This document shows, one piece after another, positions 9,643 through 18,730 of a stretch of DNA of 64,000 nucleotides (the stretch's first letter is position 1; each line of letters starts with the position of its first letter). The stretch is from Methanoculleus caldifontis. Its GTDB lineage: Archaea > Halobacteriota > Methanomicrobia > Methanomicrobiales > Methanoculleaceae. Made by a program: the position numbers and the translations under genes. The DNA lies in contig NZ_WBKO01000001.1 in assembly GCF_032842345.1 (NCBI RefSeq), positions 62,001-126,000 of the forward strand. Reading direction: 5' to 3'. Under the pieces are notes generated by a model, which did no database searches, was not told where the DNA came from, and saw only the letters and a list, made by a program, of their open reading frames with translations.

Positions 9643-9943
9643 AAACCTTTTGATATCGCAGGGAAACGTCAGACACGGCCCGGACAGGAAGCCGACGTTC
9701 TGCCTGCCCCGGCAGCGGCGAAATGCGGCAGCATCTCACGCGACGAGAGAAGCGACCCCGGAGCAGGAGCCCGCCAATGGGCACTGCCGGCAGGAGATGA
9801 ACCCTCACCGGAGTGATCCATACGAATAAGGGGGATGACAGTATAAAGCACGGGGGATCACCGGACGTGCCGGAGAGGGTCGAAGCGGACGCACGACGAC
9901 GGTGATCGCTCCGGGAGGCGCACCGAGAGAGGCGCAACATCAG
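9643..9943. other. Gene-free interval upstream of tspO and tRNA-Cys
   Basis: About 300 bases with no convincing gene. The left end holds the tspO promoter. AGTATAAAGC at about 9840-9849 is the only good TATA-like element for rightward transcription and would start the tRNA-Cys/cysS transcript about 75 bases before the tRNA. Short open frames here have no recognisable protein signature and look like chance frames. Confidence 0.5.
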
Positions 9944-10017
9944 GCCGGTGTGGCAGAGCGGTTTAATGCCTTCGCCTGCAAAGCGAATGTCTGGGGGTTC
10001 GACTCCCTCCGCCGGCG
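9944..10017 (+). tRNA. tRNA-Cys (anticodon GCA)
   Basis: A full cloverleaf can be drawn. The acceptor stem GCCGGTG (9944-9950) pairs with CGCCGGC (10010-10016), with discriminator G10017. The anticodon arm TTCGC-CTGCAAA-GCGAA has anticodon GCA at 9978-9980. The T arm GGGGG-TTCGACT-CCCTC follows. There is no intron, and no CCA is encoded. It ends 23 bases before the start of cysS, its own aminoacyl-tRNA synthetase, so the pair is probably one transcript. Confidence 0.97.
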
Positions 10018-10040
10018 TCAGACGAAAGGAGATCGTCGCC

Positions 10041-11300
10041 TTGCACCTCTATAGCACGCTGTCGAGAACCGTAGAACCCCTCGTGACCCGCAACCCAGGT
10101 AGGGTTACCCTGTTTGTCTGCGGTCCGACGGTGTACGACTACCCGCACCTGGGCCACGCCAGGACTTACATCGCCTTCGACGTGCTGGCAAAGTACCTCA
10201 GGTGGACGGGGAGCGAGGTATTCTATCTCCAGAACATCACCGATGTCGACGACAGGATCATCGACCGTGCGAGGGAGAGAGGCGTATCCCAGAGCGTGCT
10301 CGCAAGGACATTTGAGACCGCGTATCTCCGGGATATGCACTCTCTCGACGTGGACGCAGTGAGCCATTATGCCCGTGCCACCACGCACATCCCCGAGATC
10401 GTGCACCAGGTGGAGCGCCTGATCGGGCGCGGTGCGGCATACGTCGCGGAGACCGGGGTATATTTCGATGTGAGTACATTCGAGCGGAACGGGGAACTCT
10501 CCGGCCAGCACGGGACAGACCGCGTCAGCCGGATAACCGACGAAGGAAAACATGCTCCCCTGGACTTTGCGCTCTGGAAGTTCGGGGAGTTCGGGGAGTA
10601 TACCTGGGACTCCCCGTGGGGCAGGGGACGGCCGGGGTGGCATATCGAGGATACGGCGATCGCCGAGAAGTATCTCGGGCAGCAGTACGACATCCACGGT
10701 GGGGGACTGGACCTGATCTTTCCTCACCACGAAGCGGAGATCGCACAGATGGAGTCGCTGGAAGGGAAGCACCCCATGGTCGGGTACTGGCTGCATACGG
10801 GATTCCTGACGGTCGAAGGAAAGAAGATGTCAAAGTCGTCCGGGAACTTCATCACCGTCAGGGATGCTCTCAAGACCTGGGACAGGGACGTGCTGAGATA
10901 CTATATCCTGTTGTCTCACTACCGGTCCCCGCTCCAGGCCACCGAAGAGGGGCTGGCAAATGCAGCGCGGGCGCTCGAACATATCCGCGCAGTCGCAACA
11001 AAAGATGCCGGCGAGGACCGGGAGGGAAGAAAAGCGTTCGTCGATGCCATGGAATCGGATCTCAACACTCCGATGGCGCTCGCGGCCATCCGGGCGCTTG
11101 CAGACCGTGGGGACATCGGAGCACTGGTAGAGTTCGGGGAGATCCTCGGGATCAATTTCCTGCGCGATGCAAGCGTGCCCGTCCGGATCCTTCAGGAGAT
11201 CCGGGCTGAGCTGCGTGCCAGGAGAGAGTTCGAGATCTCAGACCTGATCCGCGAGCGGATGGTGGACGCCGGGATCACCGTAACCGATCCGTCGCTCTGA
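10041..11300 (+). CDS. cysS: Cysteinyl-tRNA synthetase
   Basis: Charges tRNA-Cys with cysteine. Class I signatures are present: the zinc-ligand Cys and HIGH-type motif in CGPTVYDYPHLGHAR (residues 28-42, HLGH 36-39), the zinc/catalytic block GRPGWHIEDTAIAEKYLG, and KMSKS in GKKMSKSSGNF. I take TTG 10041 as start because GGAG at 10028-10031 is well placed and translation then begins MHLYSTLSRT. The open frame extends left but would run through the tRNA. At 419 residues it is shorter than most bacterial enzymes (about 460), with the C-terminal region reduced. Its presence means Cys-tRNA need not depend only on the SepRS/SepCysS route known in many methanogens. Confidence 0.96.
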   Translation: MHLYSTLSRTVEPLVTRNPGRVTLFVCGPTVYDYPHLGHARTYIAFDVLAKYLRWTGSEVFYLQNITDVDDRIIDRARERGVSQSVLARTFETAYLRDMHSLDVDAVSHYARATTHIPEIVHQVERLIGRGAAYVAETGVYFDVSTFERNGELSGQHGTDRVSRITDEGKHAPLDFALWKFGEFGEYTWDSPWGRGRPGWHIEDTAIAEKYLGQQYDIHGGGLDLIFPHHEAEIAQMESLEGKHPMVGYWLHTGFLTVEGKKMSKSSGNFITVRDALKTWDRDVLRYYILLSHYRSPLQATEEGLANAARALEHIRAVATKDAGEDREGRKAFVDAMESDLNTPMALAAIRALADRGDIGALVEFGEILGINFLRDASVPVRILQEIRAELRARREFEISDLIRERMVDAGITVTDPSL

Positions 11301-11335
11301 CCGCGGGCCCCCCATCCGGATGCCGGGACACCCCC

Positions 11336-13687
11336 TCACTCGGAGTCTTCTTCTCTGTCCAGGTCCTCGTCCTCGTCGTCCCCCGTCGGGAGGACCTCGC
11401 GGAGGGTGAACCGGAACGCGGCACCGAGGTCCGGCCGCCCCTCCACCCGGTCGTCCACCAGGATGGTGCCGCCGTAGCGCTCGATGAGCGTACGGACGAT
11501 GAAGAGGCCGAGGCCGTCCCCGCACCCCTCGGCCCATCCCCGCTCGAACCGGGTGAAGAGCGACCCCTTCACCTCGTCCGGAACGCCGGGGCCGGTATCC
11601 TCGACGGAGACCTGCACGCTCTCGCCGTCGTAATCCTCCACCCGGATCGCGATCCCGACGTCAGGGCCCCCGAACTTGACGGCGTTCCGGATGAGGTTTG
11701 AGAAGACCTCTGAGAGGAGATCGTCCCCCCAGACCCGGCAGGAGGTCTCCCCAAACTCGATCGCAACGTCGGGGAAGGTAGCGACCTCCGTCCGGATGAC
11801 GGTGCCGAGGTCGACCGGGCCGAGATCGGACGGGTCGTGGTGGATGCGGCGGATCGTGGTGACGTTCCCGATGATCTCGGCGCTCTTATGGACGCTGCTC
11901 CGGATCTTCTTCGCGTATAGCGCGGCCTCTCCCCCCAGCATCTCGATGAGGAGATCGGCGTAGAGGCTCGAGACGTTCTCGGCGTTCTTGATGTCGTGGG
12001 TCATGATGTCGAGGTAGAGGTTCGCCTCCCGGTTCGCCGCCTCGAGTTTCTTGTGCAGCATCCCCTTCAGGATGCCCGACCCGATCTCTTTGCCGATCGT
12101 CTCCAGAAGCGTCCTCTCCTCGCGGGAGAAGGATTCTTTTGTCCTGCTGCCGGCATAGACCGCACCGACGACGACCGACTCCGCGATGAGCGGGACGCAC
12201 GCGAGCGCCGATATCTCGAGTTCCCGGAGGATGCTCGCCTCGATGGAGTTGAGGTCGGACTGCTGCTCGATGTAGCGGGGCTGGCCCGCGATGAAGATGA
12301 AGTTGAACGGCCAGTGATGGACCTTGATGACGCGGTTCTTCGAGAGGCACGAAGCGGGCATCCCCTTCTGGTGCTGGAGGAGGGCGCGTTTCCGCTCGGC
12401 ATCGAGCATGTAGACGATCCCGAGGTGCAGCCCCATCAGTTCCAGCGTCTTCTCAAGCGACTCCTCGAGAAGTTCGGCGAGAGAGAGGGAGGCGGCCGAG
12501 ACGCCTATGATCTGGTTCAAGACCATCAACTGCTGGTTCCGGACCAGGATATCCTCCTGGGCCCTCTTCCGCTCGGTGATATCCATCACGCCGGCGATCG
12601 AGCCCCGGAAGTCACCGGTATCGTCGGTGAACGGACAGGCGATCATCAGCGCGGTGATGCAGTCGCCTTCCTTCCTGACGAACTCGCACTCGTACTCCTC
12701 CCGGATGCCGCTTGCCCGGCAGTCCAGGCGATCCTTCATCACGGCGCGAGAGGAGGGGGAGAGGAACGAGTGGATGGGCCGGCCGATCATCTCCTCGACG
12801 GCATAGCCGAGCATCTCCGCCATCCGCGGGTTGACAAACGAGGTGCACGCTCCCGGGTCGAGCACCCATATCCCCTCGCTGAGGCTCTCCACGACGAGCC
12901 GGTATTTCTGCTCGCTCCGCTTGAGCGCTTCCTCGGCGTTCTTGCGGTCGGTGATATCGAGAACACCTGCAAGGCACCCGGCGAAGGCGCCGTCGGCGCC
13001 GGTTATCGGGGACGTGACCACGAGCGCGTGGACGCTTCTCCCGTCGGCGGAGATGAGGTCCAGCTCGAACTCCCGCTTCTGGTCGGTCCGATGACAGAAG
13101 AGATCTCCGGCGGCTGGAGCTGGGCTGCCGGCCTCGATGAAGTCGGCGATGAGGTGCCCGACCGGGCTCCCGGGCGGACGGCCGAGGATCTCCTCCATCC
13201 GGGGGTTTGCAAAGGTGATGCGCCCGGTCGCATCCACCGCAAGGACACCCTCGTTGAGGTTCTCGACCAGGCGCCGGTAGGTCTCCTCCGAGTGCAGGAG
13301 AGCGCGCTCGACCCGCCCGCGCTCCAGCACGTACCTGACGGCGCGGCGGAGCAGTTCCGCGTCCATCTTCCCTTTGACCAGGTAATCCTGCGCACCGCGC
13401 CGCAGCGCTTCGAGCACGGCGGGGTCGTCCGCCTCCCTGCCGAGCACGATGACCGGCGTCTCCGGCGACGCTTCCCGCAGGCTGTCGACGACCCCAGCCT
13501 CCCCGCCTTCCGCGAGGTCGAGGAGCACGACCTCGGCCGCGCCGTCGGAGACAGCGGCCGGCCCGTCCTCGAGGCGCTTGCAGTGCGTCAGCGCACCCTC
13601 CCGCCCGCACAGCCCAAGCAACTCCTCGATACGCCGGACGTCACCGAAGCTCCCTCCGATCAACAACACCCTCAACGGTCCGCTCAT
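11336..13687 (-). CDS. Hybrid histidine kinase: receiver-PAS-PAS-GAF-HATPase
   Basis: A cytosolic sensor kinase of 783 residues from ATG 13687. Domains in order: a receiver ~5-120 with probable phospho-acceptor D57 (VVLLDLAE) and K105 (YLVKGK); PAS ~135-250; PAS ~255-375, each ending in an ITDRK/ITERK junction; GAF ~385-545; dimerisation helix with H564 in IMTHDIKNAENVSSL; ATPase with N box at 664-672, G1 DTGPGVP 697-703 and G2 GDGLGLFI 724-731. The acidic tail is low complexity. A receiver at the N-terminus suggests that it takes phosphate from, or is tuned by, another kinase. A TATA-like GGTATAAATTC lies on the minus strand at about 13861-13871, giving a leader of roughly 150 bases. There is no adjacent response regulator. 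Confidence 0.93.
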   Translation of the reverse strand: MSGPLRVLLIGGSFGDVRRIEELLGLCGREGALTHCKRLEDGPAAVSDGAAEVVLLDLAEGGEAGVVDSLREASPETPVIVLGREADDPAVLEALRRGAQDYLVKGKMDAELLRRAVRYVLERGRVERALLHSEETYRRLVENLNEGVLAVDATGRITFANPRMEEILGRPPGSPVGHLIADFIEAGSPAPAAGDLFCHRTDQKREFELDLISADGRSVHALVVTSPITGADGAFAGCLAGVLDITDRKNAEEALKRSEQKYRLVVESLSEGIWVLDPGACTSFVNPRMAEMLGYAVEEMIGRPIHSFLSPSSRAVMKDRLDCRASGIREEYECEFVRKEGDCITALMIACPFTDDTGDFRGSIAGVMDITERKRAQEDILVRNQQLMVLNQIIGVSAASLSLAELLEESLEKTLELMGLHLGIVYMLDAERKRALLQHQKGMPASCLSKNRVIKVHHWPFNFIFIAGQPRYIEQQSDLNSIEASILRELEISALACVPLIAESVVVGAVYAGSRTKESFSREERTLLETIGKEIGSGILKGMLHKKLEAANREANLYLDIMTHDIKNAENVSSLYADLLIEMLGGEAALYAKKIRSSVHKSAEIIGNVTTIRRIHHDPSDLGPVDLGTVIRTEVATFPDVAIEFGETSCRVWGDDLLSEVFSNLIRNAVKFGGPDVGIAIRVEDYDGESVQVSVEDTGPGVPDEVKGSLFTRFERGWAEGCGDGLGLFIVRTLIERYGGTILVDDRVEGRPDLGAAFRFTLREVLPTGDDEDEDLDREEDSE

Positions 13688-13910
13688 GGTCTCACTCACA
13701 TGCAGGGCCCGATATCTGCCCCCACTAAACCGCACATCTCCGGCACCCGGCGGGTGTCCCGCCCCACCCTTCCGGACCGGCCGGTGCACGACCACACGCG
13801 ACCGCCGCCCCGTGGGGGCACCGGCCGCGATCGGTTCTCACTAATGTAGTACTTCACTCGCTGAATTTATACCTCGTTCTTTTCCGCGGGACAGGGGCAC
13901 CGACACGGGG

Positions 13911-14678
13911 CTAATCGCCGTCCTCCGGGAGCGGGTACTCCGCGAGGGCGAGCGATGTCGCGGTGACCGAGGTGAAAAACTCCGCGGAGAAGATCATGAA
14001 CATGATCACGAGCTGGTACTCCGCAGCCCAGACAGGGTCGGCGCCCCCGATGATCATGCCTGCCATCGAACCGGGGAGGACGACGAGACCGAGCGCTTTC
14101 AGCCGGTCGATGGAAGGGATGAGCGAGGCTCTCACGCTCTCGCGGGTGACGGGGGCAAGCGCCTCGTCCACGGACGCGCCGAGGGAGAGCGCGGTCTCGA
14201 TGCGGAGCCGGTTCGCGGCGAGCCCGGCCGTGAACCGGTTGAGGGCGAGGGAGCAGGCGATCATCGCGGCGCCGACGGCCATGCTTCCGATCGGGATGAT
14301 GAACTCGAGGATGAGCGGGATGACGCCGAGAGCGATGAGGATCAGCAGCGCGGCAGACGAGCCTGCGGCGATCGCCGGGAAGGTGATCCGGTGCGGGTGG
14401 CCGATCCCCTCTGCCCTTCGCGCGGAGATGAGCGCGGCGACCCCCATCATCCCCACGAGCACCAGAACGGCGAGGAGCAGGCTTTCGGACTCAAATACCG
14501 CCACGATCACCAGGGCGACGAGCATCAGCTGGACGATGCCGCGTGCGACGGCAAACGCGATCTCGCGCTCGAGGCCGAGGCGTCGTGTGCGCGAGAGCAG
14601 GATGACGAGGGCGACCGGCAGCAGGGCGAGGGCGACGGTCGCGAGACCTCCGATGGGATCGTAGAGGGCGCCGTTCAT
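13911..14678 (-). CDS. fetB: ABC exporter permease, FetB/YbbM (UPF0014) family
   Basis: A polytopic membrane protein of 255 residues with about seven hydrophobic segments and the family pattern ARGIVQLMLVALVI near the start, followed by RVxLGAS-like RIETALSLGAS and SLIPSIDRLKALGLVVLPG. In E. coli FetAB exports iron and helps oxidative-stress resistance; the substrate here is inferred only from family. It overlaps the ATPase gene by four bases (ATGA), so the two form one operon with the ATPase first. Confidence 0.88.
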   Translation of the reverse strand: MNGALYDPIGGLATVALALLPVALVILLSRTRRLGLEREIAFAVARGIVQLMLVALVIVAVFESESLLLAVLVLVGMMGVAALISARRAEGIGHPHRITFPAIAAGSSAALLILIALGVIPLILEFIIPIGSMAVGAAMIACSLALNRFTAGLAANRLRIETALSLGASVDEALAPVTRESVRASLIPSIDRLKALGLVVLPGSMAGMIIGGADPVWAAEYQLVIMFMIFSAEFFTSVTATSLALAEYPLPEDGD

Positions 14679-15343
14679 GCGGCCTCCACGAGGCGGCCGT
14701 CCGCGAGGACGAGGATCCGGCCGGCGAGCGTCCGGGCCTGGCGCATGTCGTGCGTCACGAAGAGGATCGTCTGCCCTTCGCGGTTGAGGCGCCGGATCGT
14801 CTCCTCCACCACCTCCGCAGCCGCCCGGTCGAGCGCCGAGGTGGGTTCGTCGAGGAGGAGGATGGCGGGGCGGAGGGCAAGCGCCCGGGCGATCGCCACC
14901 CGCTGAGCCTCGCCCCCGGAGAGCGTGCCGCCGTCGCGGTAGAGGATGGATGCCGGAAGCCCCACCGACGCGAGAAGTTCGCCGAAATCGGGCCGGGGAA
15001 GGTCCCGGTTCGCCCGGAAGGCGAACGGGTAGGCGAGGTTCTCCGCGACCGTCCCCTCGAAGAGGACAGTGGTCTGGAGGACCAGGCAGACCCGTCGCCG
15101 GACCTCGACCGGGTCGCAGCCGGCGGTATCGGTGCAGAAGACCTCGATCCTCCCCTCCGATGGCTCGACGAGCCGGTTGAGGCACTTCAGGAGGACGGAC
15201 TTCCCCGAACCGGACGGGCCGGTGACGGCGAGGCACTCCCCCTCCGCGACCGAGAAGGTCACGGACTCAAAGACCGTCCGCTCCCCGAATCTTTTTGTGA
15301 GATCGGTGACGCGGAGGGCGGGACAGGGAGTGCCGGGGCTCAT
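14675..15343 (-). CDS. fetA: ABC transporter ATPase, FetA/YbbL-like
   Basis: The ATP-hydrolysing partner of the UPF0014 permease. The 222 residues contain Walker A GPSGSGKS, Q-loop VLQTTVLFEGT, ABC signature LSGGEAQR, Walker B ILLLDEPTSALD and switch His in THD. Both genes end before a 220-base gap that contains the promoter of the downstream histidine kinase. Iron or another metal efflux is the likely role; phosphate-type importers also have similar ATPases, but the neighbouring permease decides in favour of FetAB. Confidence 0.88.
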   Translation of the reverse strand: MSPGTPCPALRVTDLTKRFGERTVFESVTFSVAEGECLAVTGPSGSGKSVLLKCLNRLVEPSEGRIEVFCTDTAGCDPVEVRRRVCLVLQTTVLFEGTVAENLAYPFAFRANRDLPRPDFGELLASVGLPASILYRDGGTLSGGEAQRVAIARALALRPAILLLDEPTSALDRAAAEVVEETIRRLNREGQTILFVTHDMRQARTLAGRILVLADGRLVEAA

Positions 15344-15501
15344 CGCGCCCTATATGTCGGGCCGGATGATAAGGGCGACGAAGGCCGGGGGGAGGGGCGG
15401 AGGGGAAGTCGGTTCGCGGCGGGTCAGGGAGCCCGGCGGCGAGGAAACACGCTCGTTCCGTTAACCACTAGTGGATATGAAAAACGAAATGTATATGCCC
15501 G

Positions 15502-18500
15502 ATGACTTTTTTTCAATTACAGATGACTTCTCGACAAACAAACATTCCTGTGACGACAATTTGCCTCTATATCGCATCTATTCTGCTGCTTTTCGGCACC
15601 GTTAGCGCTGCCGCGCCTGAGGCGTCATTCACCGGCGCACCGGCCTCCGGCACCGTACCGTTCACGATTGCCTTCACCGATACCTCCGCCGGCGAGCCGA
15701 CGGGGTGGGCATGGTTCTTCGGCGATGAGCGGTACGACGAAGCCTGGACGGGGCAAACCGCGAACGCCGGGTGGGCGGCACGATCCGGCCACTCAAGTGT
15801 CGCGCTGCCGGATGGGAGCATCGTCCTGATGGGGGGCTATGACGGCGCCGCCCTCAGGAACGACACATGGCGGTCGACCGATTCCGGCGTCACCTGGACG
15901 CTCGTGAACGCGAGTTCGGGGTGGACAGCACGACTCCGGCACTCCTGCGTCGCGATGCAGGATGGGAGTATCCTCCTCATGGGCGGTCGGGATGATACCG
16001 ACCTCAGAAATGACGTCTGGCGATCGGACGATGGCGGCGCGACCTGGGCGCCGGTGAACACGAGTGCGGGGTGGCCGATAAGGGAAGCCCATACGGCGGT
16101 CACGACGCCGGACGGGAGCGTCGTGCTCATGGGCGGCTGGTGTTATGGCTGTATGAATGATGTGTGGCGGTCACAGGATAGCGGCGCAACCTGGATACAG
16201 GTGAACGCGAGTGCCGGGTGGTCGAAACGAGTTTCCTTCGCCAGCGTCGCGATGTCGGACGGGAGTATCATCCTCATGGGCGGTTACGACAGCGCCAACT
16301 TCCGCAACATGAACGATGTATGGCGGTCGACCGACTACGGCACGACGTGGACGCGGGTGAACGAGAGTTCCGGGTGGTCGAGGCGGGACGTGCACACGGC
16401 GGTTGCGATGCCGGACGACAGTATCGTGCTCATGGGCGGTTGGGATGACACCGAATTCAGGAACGACGTGTGGCGGTCATGCGATTACGGCACTACATGG
16501 ACAGAGGTGAACCCGGGTACCCGGTGGCCGGGACGAGCCGAGCATTCCTGCGTCGCGATGCTGGACGGGAGCATCATTCTCATGGGCGGCGGTAGCAGCA
16601 GCAGCGGCCCCCTGAACGATGTGTGGCGCCTCCAGCCCGCAGGGTCGTCGGAACAGGACCCGCAACACGAGTATACCGCTTCCGGCACTTATTCGGTAAC
16701 GCTGCAGGCGTTCAACGCCGACGGCTACACATGCGCGCGAGAGACCGGGTACGTCACCGTCCAGGCGGTTCCGCCGACGGCAGCGTTTTCCGGCGCACCG
16801 GTCTCAGGCACCGCACCTCTGACCGTAACCTTTACCGACGCTTCGATCGGCGGGCCGTCCTCCTGGCTCTGGAGTTTCGGGGACGGCGAGACCTCGACCG
16901 AGCAGTACCCCACGCACACCTACGCCGCTGCCGGGACCTACACGATCAACCTGACGGTCGGTAACGCGGCGGGAACCGATATGCTCTCCGAGACAGAGTA
17001 TGTTGAGGTCTCCCCCGCCCCGGTTGCTCCAATAGCAGCGTTTTTCGGCACGCCGACCTCAGGGCGAGCACCCCTGACCGTGTCCTTTACCGACACTTCA
17101 ACAGACGACCCGACCGGGTGGGCATGGTTCTTCGGCGACGAGACGTACAGCGAGCCGTGGATAGAGATAAACGCGAGCTCCGGGTGGACGGCACGGAACG
17201 GCCATAGAGCAGTCACGATGCCGGACGGAAGCATCATCCTCATGGGCGGTTATGACGGCACCGCCCTCAGGAACGACACGTGGCGGTCGACCGATCGCGG
17301 CAGAACGTGGACGCTGATGAACGCGAGCTCCGGGTGGACGGGAAGGGTCCAGCCCGGCATCGTTGTGCTACCGGACAGCAGCATTCTGCTCATAGGCGGC
17401 GACGATCCCGCCTACAGGAACGATGTATGGCGGTCGGCCGATTACGGCGCGACATGGACGTTAACAAGCGCAAGCTCTCCGTGGTGGGGGCGGTGGGGCC
17501 ACACTACAGTTGCGATGCCAGACGGAAGCATTGTACTCATGGGCGGTTTCCCCGGCATGATCATGAATGACACGTGGCGGTCGGCCGATTACGGCGCAAC
17601 GTGGACACTGGTGAACGCGAGCTCCGGGTGGACAGCGCGTTGGGCCCATACAGCAGTCGCAATGCCGGACGGGAGCATCCTGCTCATGGGAGGTTATGAT
17701 AGGAGTCGCAGGAACGATGTGTGGCGGTCGGACGATTACGGCGCAACGTGGACGCTCGTGAACGCGAGCTCCGGGTGGATGGGACGATACGGCCATACGA
17801 CGGTCACGATGCCGGATGACAGCATCCTCGTGATGGGCGGCATCGGAATGAACGATACGTGGCGATCGACCGATTACGGTGTCACGTGGACGGAGGTGAA
17901 CGTGAGTTCCGGGTGGACGGAGAGATACTATTACAGCAGCGTGGCGATGCCGGACGGCAGCGTCCTCTTAATGGGCGGTGTTAGTGATGACGGTACTCGA
18001 TTAAACGACACGTGGCAGTTGCAGCCCGCAGGGTCGTCAGAACAGAACCCGTCGCACACTTACACCACTCCCGGCATCTATCCAGTAACACTGCAGGCAT
18101 TCAACACCGGCGGCCACAACAGCACGCGAACTACCGGTTATATCACGGTTACGCCAATAGCCGCGTTCGGCAGCACACCAACATCGGGGCCGGCACCGCT
18201 CACGATTGCCTTCACCGATATCTCCACCGGTTCGCCTGTGGCGTGGAACTGGTTATTCGGCGACGGCAAGACATCGACCGAGCAGCATCCGGTACATACC
18301 TACACCCTCCCCGGCAACTACACTGTCACGCTCGGGGTGGACGGCGGGCTCTCGACGGTCACAGAGCCGGGGTACATCAAAGTCACCCCGGTCCTCTTCG
18401 GGGACGCGAATGAAGACGGGGAGGTCAACCAGGCCGACACCCTCGTCGTCCTCCAGGAGATCGTGGAGCTCCGGGAGATACCTGTTGCCGGCACCGACCG

Positions 18501-18609
18501 GTTCCGGAAGACCGACGTCACCGGGAACGGCGCCATCGATGTTGGCGACGCCCTCTTCATCGCCCAGTACAACGTCGGCCTCCGGGACCCGTGGTTTGTG
18601 CTGCTGTAG
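15502..18609 (+). CDS. Exported PKD/propeller protein with C-terminal dockerin
   Basis: A 1035-residue exported protein. The N-terminus has a signal-type hydrophobic stretch (TTICLYIASILLLFGTVSA). Two blocks of six repeats of about 45-50 residues follow, each repeat reading roughly W..R..H..VAMPDGSI.LMGG.....NDVWRS.DYG.TW, as in Kelch/BNR propellers. Each block is bracketed by the two halves of a PKD domain (SFTGAPASG...GWAWFFGDE before; YTASGTYSVTLQAFN after). Two complete PKD domains lie after the blocks (e.g. WLWSFGDGETSTEQYPTHTY). The C-terminus is a dockerin-like domain with two Ca-binding loops (DANEDGEVNQAD and DVTGNGAIDVGD). It is probably a cell-surface protein binding carbohydrate or protein through cohesin. 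ATG 15523 is an alternative start. Confidence 0.88.
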   Translation: MTFFQLQMTSRQTNIPVTTICLYIASILLLFGTVSAAAPEASFTGAPASGTVPFTIAFTDTSAGEPTGWAWFFGDERYDEAWTGQTANAGWAARSGHSSVALPDGSIVLMGGYDGAALRNDTWRSTDSGVTWTLVNASSGWTARLRHSCVAMQDGSILLMGGRDDTDLRNDVWRSDDGGATWAPVNTSAGWPIREAHTAVTTPDGSVVLMGGWCYGCMNDVWRSQDSGATWIQVNASAGWSKRVSFASVAMSDGSIILMGGYDSANFRNMNDVWRSTDYGTTWTRVNESSGWSRRDVHTAVAMPDDSIVLMGGWDDTEFRNDVWRSCDYGTTWTEVNPGTRWPGRAEHSCVAMLDGSIILMGGGSSSSGPLNDVWRLQPAGSSEQDPQHEYTASGTYSVTLQAFNADGYTCARETGYVTVQAVPPTAAFSGAPVSGTAPLTVTFTDASIGGPSSWLWSFGDGETSTEQYPTHTYAAAGTYTINLTVGNAAGTDMLSETEYVEVSPAPVAPIAAFFGTPTSGRAPLTVSFTDTSTDDPTGWAWFFGDETYSEPWIEINASSGWTARNGHRAVTMPDGSIILMGGYDGTALRNDTWRSTDRGRTWTLMNASSGWTGRVQPGIVVLPDSSILLIGGDDPAYRNDVWRSADYGATWTLTSASSPWWGRWGHTTVAMPDGSIVLMGGFPGMIMNDTWRSADYGATWTLVNASSGWTARWAHTAVAMPDGSILLMGGYDRSRRNDVWRSDDYGATWTLVNASSGWMGRYGHTTVTMPDDSILVMGGIGMNDTWRSTDYGVTWTEVNVSSGWTERYYYSSVAMPDGSVLLMGGVSDDGTRLNDTWQLQPAGSSEQNPSHTYTTPGIYPVTLQAFNTGGHNSTRTTGYITVTPIAAFGSTPTSGPAPLTIAFTDISTGSPVAWNWLFGDGKTSTEQHPVHTYTLPGNYTVTLGVDGGLSTVTEPGYIKVTPVLFGDANEDGEVNQADTLVVLQEIVELREIPVAGTDRFRKTDVTGNGAIDVGDALFIAQYNVGLRDPWFVLL

Positions 18610-18730
18610 CCGGACCGGCGCCGGTTATCGGCTGCGCTCAACCCCGCGGCCGGAGGAGCCCGGGAGGCCCCGGCGAACCTCCGGCATACATTTCTGCACC
18701 TTTTTAGGGAGGAGATACTGATTTGATCGC

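Noticed and set aside
9948-10040. Longer cysS frame beginning within the tRNA gene
   Set aside because: The sequence there folds as a complete tRNA-Cys, and TTG 10041 has a good ribosome-binding site and the family-typical N-terminus.
12000-13849. Long open frame on the + strand opposite the histidine kinase
   Set aside because: GC-rich coding DNA leaves long antisense frames open. The product is compositionally odd and lacks family motifs, while the minus strand encodes a complete multidomain kinase. The same reasoning removes long antisense frames opposite mutS (54.9-56.9 kb), the iscS region (22.3-24 kb), cysS and the TrkH gene.
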